This document shows positions 56,063 through 64,000 of a stretch of DNA of 64,000 nt, piece by piece. The position numbers were made by a program, and so were the translations under genes. The stretch covers positions 129,501 to 193,500 of the forward strand of contig JABMCL010002678.1 of assembly GCA_018857735.1 (NCBI GenBank). Reading direction: 5' to 3'. Origin of the DNA: Alviniconcha marisindica. Lineage: Eukaryota > Mollusca > Gastropoda > Provannidae. Each line of letters opens with the position of its first letter. Position 1 is the first letter of the stretch. The notes below the pieces were generated by a model. The model searched no databases and was not told the origin of the DNA. It saw nothing but the letters and a program-made list of their open reading frames with translations.

Positions 56063-58486
56063 CTGCAGGGTCAAAATACCATGCAATACAATACAATATA
56101 CAATACAGTATACAATACAATATACAATACAAAATAACTTTATTGCCAAGTGTCAATACACTGACTGCACGACGATTGTTTTGTGGTGCCAAGTACTCTC
56201 ATCACACATTCACTCCAATCATAAAACATTTAATTACAACAACAGCGAATAAACATCCTGGTAAAAAGTCATTCATAGATAAAAACATGAAAAATCCCAC
56301 TGGCATCAAGCTGTGCATATCACATAAAATTGCCACTTCCCGAGGACCCCCTCTTAAAAGTTACGGTCCTAATAAAAGCAATTTTAAGAATGATCTACAA
56401 CAAATTAATTAATTAACCCTGCCAGCTTACTCCGCTGGCCACTATCACCCTGACCCATCCAAGATCCTACGCACTAAAAAACATGCACTAAAGGTTACAA
56501 CTGCACGCCTTTCAGTGTTAGTCAGATCTTCACTTTATTTTGCGAACTGAAATGAGACTGCTCACCTTGTAAATGGCAAATCCAATCTGGAGACTTTTGG
56601 GTTTGGAGCACCGGGTCGTCTGTTGAATATCTTGCATGAGGGAGATAACGATGTTGCACTTGCCTTCTGACTCGGCATCATCTGTGTCAATGTTGAACTC
56701 ATCTGTTCAAACCAAGGACAAGTCACAAGATTAATTATGATGCATTGGCCGCATCCCTGACCACATAAATATGCTCTGACCACATCATATGCACTGATCT
56801 CTGGCTGCATCCCTGACCACATAAATATGCTCTGACCACATCATATACACTGATCACATAGGCACTGGCTGCATCACTGACCACATATGCACTGACCACA
56901 TCCCTGACAAACATATGCACTGACCACATCACTAACCACATATGCATTGACCACATCACTGACCACATATGCACTGACTACCTAATTATTCACTGACCAC
57001 AACATATACTCTGATCACACCACTGACCACATTTGCACTCACCCCGTCACTCAGCACTACTGCAAAGATAATTATCATACATCTCTGTCTGCATACATCT
57101 CCCCCCCCCCCCCCCATTCTCTCTCTCTATGACTCACTAAAAATTACTGGACACAATAAGAGTTCAGTCTGTGTGTAATAACCAGTGAGTCAATAACCAA
57201 TATGGCATTAGGATCCACAGACCAGCCTCATGCAGTGTAAGCAATGGGTTAAGTTTGTGGGTAATAACCAGTGAGTCAATAACCAGCAAGGCCTTAGGGG
57301 CCACTGACCGGCCTCGTGCAGTGTAAGCAATGGGTTAAGTTTGTGTGTAATAACCAGTGAGTCAGTAACCAGCAAGGCCTTAGGGGCCACTAACCAGCCT
57401 GGTGCAGTGTAAGCAGGAAGTCAGGGTTAGGGTTAAGTTTGTGTGTAATAACCAGTCAGTCAGTAACCAGCAAGGCCTTAGGGGCCACTGACCAGCCTCA
57501 TGCAGTGTAAGCAGGAAGTGTGGGTTAGGGTTAAGTTTGTGTGTAATAACCAGTCAGTCAGTAACCAGCAAGGCCTTAGGGGCCACTGACCAGCCTCATG
57601 CAGTGTCAGCAGGAACTGTGGGTTGGTGGCAAAGAGGTCCAGGTTGTTGCGTGAACCCCCCGCCGACACGTCCTCCTGCCACGCCCCCCGCACTGTCGCC
57701 ATATGTCCTGAACATCATCAACACCAGCAATGACACATGCCCTGAACATCATCAGCACCAGCAATGACACATGTCCTGAACATCATCAGTACCAGCAACG
57801 ATACGTGTCCTAAACATCATCAAAACCAGCAATAACATATGCCCTGAACATCATCAACACCAGCAATGACACATGTCCTAAACATCAACAGCACCAGCAA
57901 TGATAGATGTCCTGAACATCATCAGCACCAGCAATGATGCATGTCCTGAACATCAACAGCACCAGCAATGATACATGTCCTGAACATCATCAACACCAGC
58001 AATGATGCATGTCCTGAACATCAACAGCACCAGCAATAATACATGTCCTGAACATCATCAACACCAGCAATGACACATGTCCTGAACATCATCAACACCA
58101 GCAATGATACACACATGTATGTCCTGAACATTATCCACACCAGCAGTAATACATGTGAACATCATCAACACCAACCATAATACATGTCCCAAACATTATC
58201 ACAACATTACTGATTTGCATATGAAGGTCATACAGTATGGCACAAACTCTTGCACAACATCAGAATGCTTCTTCTTTCAACTGTTAAAACTGATCTATTA
58301 ACTGAACTTTCCTATGAACAAAATACACTGGAGTCTTTCTGCAATCAAGGAGTGGAGACAGTCATGTTAACACAGCTACTTGTGTTCGTGTGAATGGTGT
58401 GCATGCATGTGTACATATATTGTGTGTTTGTTTGTGTGTGTGTTTGTTTATATATGTGTGTGTGTTCATGTGTGAGTGTGCATGTG

Positions 58487-58533
<47 letters not shown>

Positions 58534-61500
58534 CAACATCAGCAATGGCACATGTCCTGAACCACACAGACACCAGCAATGGCACGTGTCCTGAACCACA
58601 TCAACACCAGCAACGGCACATGTCCTGAACCATCTCAACACCAGCAAGGATAGAAAAGAAAGAAGTGAATTAAATGTGCTGAAGAAATGGCAGCACTCAC
58701 AAAACCGATTTTTGTCCCTTCCCAATCCCAGAATGTTTTCAAGTTTCAGCAAACAAAACAGCAGTGAGCGGCAGACAGGACAGAGTGCAGGCAGCACTTA
58801 CTGTGTCCAGACAGACAACAGAGTGCAGGCAGCACTTACTGTGTCCAGACAGACAACAGAGTGCAGGCAGCACTTACTGTGTCCAGACAGACAACAGAGT
58901 GCAGGCAGCACTTACTGTGTCCAGGCAGACAGGACAGAGTGCAGCAGCACTTACTATATCCAGACAGACAACAGAGTGCAGACTCCACTTACTGTGTCCA
59001 GGCAGACATAACAGAGCACAGGCACCACTTACTGTGTCCAGGCAGACAACAGAGTGCAGGCAGCACTTACTGTGTCCAGGCAGACATAACAGAGCGCAGG
59101 CACCACTTACTGTGTCCAGGCAGACAACAGAGTGCAGGCACCACTTACTGTGTCCAGGCAGACACGCAGGCACCACATACTGACAGCGTCCAGGCAGACA
59201 TGCAGGCACCACATACTGACAGCATCCAGGCAGACACGCATGCACCACATACTGACAGCGTCCAGGCAGACACGCAGGCACCACTTACTGACTGCATCCA
59301 GGCTGATACAACACAACTTACTGACTGCATCCAGGCAGATACAACACCACTTACTGACTGTGTCCCGCACGCCATCCCCATCAAAGTCCGGACCCAGCAG
59401 ACAGATGGTGACCTCCTGGAAGTGGCGGCAGAAATCGCGGAAGGACATCCAGAACTCTCCATCATCACGGGACTCCACCTGGATCTTCCTCTTGGTGGCC
59501 TCGTCCACCCACTGCCAGTTCACGTCGCTGACACAGGATGGAAATTTGCATATCAGCCATCCTCATGAATATTCACACAGCTGGAGCTGCAGTGGAACTG
59601 CTGATGACAGATGTCACAAGAACTGTGATTAGATGCTGTTAAAGATGCGTGGTCTTTGGTGAGGGTCACTTGTCATTGTGTGCGTGTGTGTGTGTGTGTG
59701 TGTGCATGCGTGCATATGTGTGTGAGTGCAGAATGTTATATATTGTTATTGTATTCAAGCAGCTTGCCAGCTCCATATTTTACTGAGTTGTTGAATGTTT
59801 TATTGTAAAATGTACTGAATATTTCATGTCAATGATGAAGTAGAAGATGAATTTCACTACACAGAGACAATAAATTTTTATTGTATTGTATCATATTCAA
59901 ATTTGCACTTGCTCATCACTCCAACTGTCACTCACTTGTCATTCGTCACACCAACTATCACCTGCATGTCACTATATCCCTCACTTGTCACTCCAAAAGT
60001 CATCCATTTGTCACTCCAACTATCAATCACTTGATGCTCCAACCATCATTCATTTGTCACTCCAACTGTTATTAACTTATCACTGTCATTCAAACAATCA
60101 CTTCAACCATCACTCACTTGTCACTCCGACTGTCACTCCAGCAATCATTCACTTGTCTCTCCAACCATCAGCAATCATTCACTTTGTCTCTCCAACCATC
60201 AGCAATCATTCACTTGTCTCTCCAACCATCAGCAATCATTCACTTGTCTCTCCAACCATCAGCAATCATTCACTTGTCTCTCCAACCATCAGCAATCATT
60301 CACTTGTCTCTCCAACCATCAGCAATCATTCACTTGTCTCTCCAACCATCAGCAATCATTCACTTGTCTCTCCAACCATCAGCAATCATTCACTTGTCTC
60401 TCCAACCATCAGCAATCATTCACTTCTCTCCAACCATCAGCAACATTCACTTGTCTCTCCAACCATCAGCAATCATTCACTTGTCTCTCCAACCATCAGC
60501 AATCATTCACTTTCTCTCCAACCATCAGCAATCACTCACTTCTCTCCAACCATCAGCAATCACTCACTTGTCTCTCCAACCATCAGCAATCACTCACTTG
60601 TCTCTCCACCATCAGCAATCATTACTTGTCTCCCACCTCAGCTGTCTTGTCTCTCCAACCTCACAATCACTCACTTCTCTTCCCCACAGCATCATACTTC
60701 TCTCCAACCATCAGCAATCACTCAACTTGTCCTCCCTTCCCACAATCACTCAGCTTCTTCCAACCCCCAGCAATCACTCACTTTCTCCCAACCCTTCACA
60801 ACATCTCACTTGTCTCTCCAACCCACACACCAGCTCCCATCATCAGCAATCATCAACCCCTCCCCACATCTTCATACTTGTCAACGACCCCGCCATTCCT
60901 AGGTCAGGGGTTGTATCAACCATTCCCCACCATTTCATGCTTGACTTTAAACCACACAAAACTGCATGAAGCGAGTTGTCCTCATTCCCACATCTCACGC
61001 TTGACTTAAAACCCCACATCTAGTCAGTTGTCAACATTCCCACATCTCACGCTTGACTTCAAACCCCACAACCCCACATCTAGTCAGTTATCAACATTCC
61101 CACATCTCATGCTTGACTCTGAAACCCCCACCCATCTAGTCAGTTGTCAACATTCCCACATCTTATGCTTGACTTAAAACCCCACAACCCCACATCTAGT
61201 CAGTTGTCAACATTCCCACATCTCATGCTTGACTTCAAACCCCAATCCAGTCAGTTGTCAACATTCCCACATCTTATGCTTGACTTAAAACCCCACATCT
61301 AGTCAGTTATCAACATTCCCACATCTCATGCTTGACTTGAAACCCCAATCCAGTCAGTTGTCAACATTCCTACATCTCATGCTTGACTTCAAACCCCACA
61401 TCTAGTCAGTTGTCAACATTCCCACATCTCATGCTTGACTTAAACCCCACATCTAGTCAGTTGTCAACATTCCCACATCTCATGCTTGACTTGAAACCCA

Positions 61501-63989
61501 CAATCCTAGTCAGTTGTCAACATTCCCACATCTCATGCTTGACTTCAAACCCTGCATCTAGTCAGTTGTCAACATTCCCACATCTCATGCTTGACTTGAA
61601 ACCACACATCTAGTCAGTTGTCAACATTCCCACATCTCATGCTTGACTTCAAACCCCATCTAGTCAGTTGTCAACATTCCCACATCTCATGCTTGACTTG
61701 AAACCACACATCTGTCAGTTGTCAACATTCCCACATCTCATGCTTGACTTCAAACCACACAACCTGGTTCAGTGTGTAAAGTTCCTGGAATGGTTTTCAA
61801 TTTTCCTTGTTTTTATTTCCTTCTCAGTCTATCTTCTTAATAATAATAATAAAAAATGTATATTTATTATGCGCTCATCAACACCCTGAGTGCTCACATG
61901 ATACATATTAATCTAAATATGATATTCTATACACATTTCATTCTCTCTATAGATTTTTTCCCCAGCATGACATCGCTACTAAGTACTATCAACAGTTAGA
62001 GGCAGTCTGATTGAAAAGTGAAAAGACGAGACCTTGGTGACATCAGTGACTGTGTAGGCGTGTCCAGGAACCAGGCCATTGGCCTCAGCCTTCATGCTGT
62101 TCCGCCAGTCACCCTGTGCGTGCCACAAGAAAAACAAAAACACATTTGTCAGTGAAATAACAGAAACTCCCCATAAAAGTTTTGGTTGCAAAAATATTAG
62201 CAGTTCAGAAATCTGGTAGAAATGGTCATATTTGATTGTATGAGCCCTCACTGTGACCCTGACCTTGAGGTTAGCAAAGCAATTATTTTGCTTGGCATTC
62301 AACTCATGATGAACTCTGGTTACAAAATGTTTGACAATTGAAAAGATATCATCTGGACAAACATTATTTCAAACTTTAAACATTCACTGTGACCTTGACA
62401 CTGAACACAGTAATCCAACAGTTTCACCAGACACCCCATCTTCGAGATGATGATCAACCATCAAACAAATTCTGCATGCGAAAGAATTATTAGTTCAGAA
62501 GATATGTAGAGTAAAAGACACACAAAAAACCCCACCAACATCCATTGTGTTCAAAATATTTGGTTTTCTGGAAACCTTTCTCAATGATAGTTTTAAAAGA
62601 TATGGTAGAAACAGTAATATTTTAATAATATGAACCCTTGCTATGACCTTGACCTTGAAGATGGCAACCCAATTGTTTCACATGACGCTCTGGCTCATCA
62701 TAATGCACCATCACACCAAGTTGGTTACAAAAGGTTGAACAGTTCGGAAGATACAGTCCACACAAAATCCACACACATGGACACATGGACGTTGTGATTT
62801 GAATCTATCCCCCTAACTCTGTTAGAGTATGGTATGAACAAAAGTCAATTAGCCAAGTCAAATTCAGCAGTACTATAACCCATAAAGGACCTTGGTTCAC
62901 ACAGAACAAGAAGAAGTAGAAGAAGGATAAATTAATGAATCCATGAAACATCAGACCTTTTTGGCACTGGTGACAAAAGCGCCAGCTTTGTGGGCGCGGG
63001 AGATGAGCTGGTAAATGCTGGGGTCATACTCGTTGACGTCATAGCGCTCAGCAAGGCCTCCAGTCAAGTCCACCATGGCGTCCATGGTGATCCCTCCCTC
63101 AATTGCTTCGTAGCTGCCATGGAGTCTGCACAGCACAGTGTCAGCAATATGTTTTCTGTGTATCTGATAGTCCGAACTGGAAACTGTTCCCATTAGTACC
63201 ATGGGTAACTTTCTCTGATGAATGCCAGCTGTGACGGTCTACTGAACCCCTAATCCACTGGTGAAACTGCTATGGAATTTTGCTAATGCTGATGTGTGTT
63301 CTTTAACCCTTTGAATCCTGCTGCCTTTGTGGGTCCCCCCCCCCCCCCCCCCCCCACCAGCTGAGGTTGTTTTTAGCTTGTTTGCTGTGTTGTTGTTTTT
63401 GGGAGGGGAGAGGGTTGTTTATTAATAATATACTTGATTTTATTAAGTTTTTATTCTAATTAAGTGAGTGAAACTGTATGGTATTTACTTACTTTTTTTT
63501 TTAATGTACTTTTTATTATTTACCAAAGGCAGAAAACTGCGTTTTTCCTTTTTAAGAATTAATAAGATATTACTGTGTTGTATTGTAGTGTGGTGCTGTC
63601 CATGTCAGTGGAAATCACGTCCAAAACTTATCTTGCTGCAAAACATCTCCAGCTACCTATAACTCCTGCACAAAAATGAAGAAGAAGAAATGGTTGATAT
63701 GTGAGCAGTTTTCAAATTTCATGCATATACATTTTATCCCCTTTTAAACTCTCAGGTGGCTGAAAAATGCGGACATTGATCAGACTGAAACCTACTTTGC
63801 ATAAGCCTTTTCGATGAGAGGTACCCAGAATTCCCTTGGCTCTTCGCTGTGCCCGTATATCAGCTGACCATCCACACTAGGAAGGCGATCGTCGATGAAG
63901 ACAGTTTGCCAATGGCCAAAACGCCAGAAATTGAAGCAGACCACGCCCTTGTAGTCTGGCCCTGAAAGCTGCTGATCGGATGGCACAAC
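55851..63989 (-). CDS. Calpain cysteine protease (partial: part of catalytic core and domain III)
   Basis: Seven exons in family order: 63989-63796, 63125-62957, 62113-62033, 59527-59355, 57707-57591, 56702-56566, 56062-55851. Motifs: [19 protein letters not shown] and [40 protein letters not shown], then [13 protein letters not shown] with the catalytic His, [35 protein letters not shown], and domain [23 protein letters not shown] with IIPSTFKPN. Calpains are Ca2+-dependent cytosolic proteases using Cys-His-Asn. The Cys exon (QGxLGDCWF) lies right of the window. The exon with the Asn (RNPWG) should lie between 62033 and 59527 but I could not find it. No penta-EF-hand or second C2 exon was recognised left of 55851, so the subtype is open. 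Confidence 0.88.
56075..56215 (-). mobile_element. Retroelement 3' tail with (TTGTA)n-type repeats
   Basis: On the - strand, GACACTTGGCAATAAAGTTA is followed by TTTTGTATTGTATATTGTAT repeats. The same end (ACAATAAATTTTTATTGTAT) occurs on the + strand at 59865-59892. Such pentanucleotide tails are typical of non-LTR retrotransposons or their SINEs. Confidence 0.45.
56566..56702 (-). CDS. Calpain exon: domain III strand region
   Basis: 137 nt after GGTTTGAACAG. It encodes [40 protein letters not shown] and FAIYK, including the acidic loop typical of domain III. The donor is GTGAGC. Confidence 0.85.
56740..57045. repeat. About 24-bp degenerate repeat
   Basis: Unit ATATGCACTGACCACATCAC, TGACC, with about 12 copies and one larger duplicated block (56752-56845) in the calpain intron upstream of exon 56702. 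Confidence 0.8.
57115..57590 (-). repeat. Tandem copies of a calpain exon end with its 5' splice site
   Basis: Four units of about 85-105 bp begin in - orientation with CACTTCCTGCTTACACTGCA, TGAGGCTG|GTCAGTGGCCCC, close copies of the end of exon 57707-57591 (CAGTTCCTGCTGACACTGCA, TGAGGCTG) and its donor. Copies lie at about 57485, 57388, 57306 and 57219, and the intron part (AGGCCTTGCTGGTTACTGAC) is repeated as well. Two units have acquired further CTTAACCCTAACCC. Confidence 0.88.
57591..57707 (-). CDS. Calpain exon: start of domain III
   Basis: 117 nt, acceptor GATGTTCAG, donor GTCAGT. It encodes (R)[20 protein letters not shown], then [18 protein letters not shown], matching the GxW...S.AGGCRN...NPQ block of calpains, with Ser in place of the usual Cys. 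It is flanked on both sides by arrays copied from its own splice junctions. Confidence 0.85.
57708..58200 (-). repeat. Tandem copies of a calpain 3' splice site with exon start
   Basis: About 13 copies of a 33-36 bp unit, - orientation GGTGTTGATGATGTTCAG|GACATGTGTCATTGCT. The functional junction at 57708/57707 is GATGATGTTCAG|GACATATGG. Most copies keep the AG and GACAT. Three further copies at 58540-58650 lie beyond a (GT)n tract. Confidence 0.88.
58490..58535. repeat. (TG)n microsatellite
   Basis: About 40 bp of TG dinucleotides in the calpain intron between exons 59355 and 57707. Related TG-rich sequence extends from 58400. Confidence 0.9.
58770..59350 (-). repeat. Tandem copies of a calpain 5' splice site
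   Basis: About 15 copies of a ~34-39 bp unit. In - orientation they read GATGCAGTCAGTAAGTTGTG or GACACAGTAAGTGCTGCC. The functional junction is GGGACACAGTCA|GTAAGTGG at 59355/59354. Nearest copies keep CAGTCAGTAAGT; farther copies have CACAGTAAGTG, and four (59175-59260) have TCAGTATGTGG. Open frames on both strands (up to 235 codons) are artefacts. Confidence 0.88.
59355..59527 (-). CDS. Calpain exon: end of protease domain
   Basis: 173 nt after CATCCTGTGTCAG. It begins with one base of a split codon, then [57 protein letters not shown]. The incoming phase needs a preceding exon that ends with two extra bases, but exon 62113-62033 ends in phase 0, independent support for a missing exon. The donor GTAAGT is the seed of the adjacent tandem array. 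DFDGDG looks like a short Asp-rich loop not usual at this place. Confidence 0.85.
59740..59892 (+). mobile_element. Retroelement 3' end
   Basis: GAATTTCACTACACAGAGAC, AATAAATTTTTATTGTATTG. This shares its tail with the reverse copy at 56075-56215. Confidence 0.45.
60120..60830. repeat. 30-bp minisatellite, about 20 copies
   Basis: Unit CACTTGTCTCTCCAACCATC, AGCAATCATT, near-perfect from 60145 to 60420 and increasingly broken to 60830. The long + frames across it (338 and 283 codons) are artefacts. It occupies the intron where the calpain NPWG exon is expected. Confidence 0.93.
60960..61765. repeat. About 51-bp minisatellite, about 14 copies
   Basis: Unit CATCTAGTCAGTTGTCAACA, TTCCCACATCTCATGCTTGA, CTTxAAACCCCA. 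Same calpain intron as the 30-bp array. Confidence 0.93.
61838..61930 (+). mobile_element. Short interspersed element fragment
   Basis: AATAATAATAATAAAAAATG, TATATTTATTATGCGCTCAT and CCTGAGTGCTCACA resemble the element at 17960. Family membership is likely but diverged. Confidence 0.4.
62033..62113 (-). CDS. Calpain exon: catalytic histidine
   Basis: 81 nt after GCACGCACAG, encoding [20 protein letters not shown] and TVTDVTK. The His of GHAYTVT is the catalytic base in calpains. The donor GTCTCG is weak. Confidence 0.82.
62240..62790. repeat. Three diverged copies of a TGACCTTGACCTTGA-type repeat
   Basis: Blocks starting near 62250, 62385 and 62635 each hold CTxTGACC(C/T)TGACCTTGA or similar, then AAxCCAATTxTTTCxC, CATCATxATGxACCATC and TTCAGAAGATAT. 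The order suggests an ancient tandem or composite element inside the calpain intron between 62957 and 62113. Confidence 0.55.
62957..63125 (-). CDS. Calpain exon: link between protease subdomains
   Basis: 169 nt after GTGCTGTGCAG, encoding [40 protein letters not shown] and [16 protein letters not shown]. The donor is GTCTGA, phase 0. Confidence 0.88.
63336..63356. repeat. Poly-C run
   Basis: About 20 C residues in the calpain intron between exons 63796 and 63125; it is preceded by TTTAACCCTTTGAATCCTGC, which resembles the end of the MITE at 2980. Confidence 0.85.
63796..63989 (-). CDS. Calpain exon: protease subdomain 1, C-terminal part
   Basis: 194 nt after TTTCTCTGCAG, phase 0 at entry, encoding [60 protein letters not shown] and KAYA plus a split Lys codon. 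The first base after the AG is only 11 bp from the right edge. Confidence 0.88.
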
Positions 63990-64000
63990 CTGCAGAGAAA

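Noticed and set aside
58861..59632. + frames of 235 and 166 codons
   Set aside because: They run through the junction-derived array and antisense of calpain exon 59527-59355.
59886..60969. Frames of 338 and 283 codons rich in [10 protein letters not shown]
   Set aside because: Artefacts of the 30-bp minisatellite in a calpain intron, on the strand opposite to the gene.

Overview
The window is animal nuclear DNA: GT-AG introns, short exons in a sea of microsatellites and minisatellites, and bilaterian gene families. The mix of (CA)n tracts, TTAA-flanked MITEs and short dispersed repeats seems most like a mollusc, probably a gastropod; that taxon call is inference, not proof. Four genes can be supported by reading exons across matching splice phases.

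Gene 1 (+, 10184-19516, 5' end not identified) is the 3' half of an Srrm2/3/4-type splicing factor. Five RS-rich exons are followed by two alternative terminal exons. One ends in plain RS repeats (16748-16889). The other (19324-19516) completes the eMIC domain, the part of SRRM3/SRRM4 that promotes neural microexon inclusion. Gene 2 (-, 30216-24318) is a complete five-exon, 192-codon PXMP2-like Mpv17/PMP22-family peroxisomal membrane protein. Gene 3 (+, 30463-40090) starts 246 bp away, head to head with gene 2. It is a complete four-exon, 1020-codon type I membrane protein with a signal peptide, one VWC domain, a TM helix and a long PPxY-rich cytoplasmic tail, comparable to DGCR2/IDD. Gene 4 (-, 63989-55851, open at both ends) is a calpain protease covering part of the catalytic core and the C2-like domain III. 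Its catalytic Cys exon lies beyond the right edge, the exon for the catalytic Asn (NPWG) was not found, and no C-terminal EF-hand exons were recognised.

Layout: 1-10183 upstream intron or intergenic sequence with a piggyBac-like MITE; 10184-19516 Srrm gene; 19517-24317 convergent 3' ends of Srrm and PXMP2-like; 24318-30216 PXMP2-like; 30217-30462 shared promoter interval; 30463-40090 VWC membrane protein; 40091-55850 no recognised exon, many tandem repeats, including a 72-bp array with tRNA-like promoter boxes; 55851-63989 calpain; 63990-64000 intron.

The most unusual pattern is that several minisatellites are made from splice junctions. In the Srrm gene and in two calpain exons the repeat unit is the exon end plus its own 5' splice site, or the 3' splice site plus exon start, copied many times into the neighbouring intron. 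In the Srrm gene at least five copies form open, phase-compatible 36-nt mini-exons.
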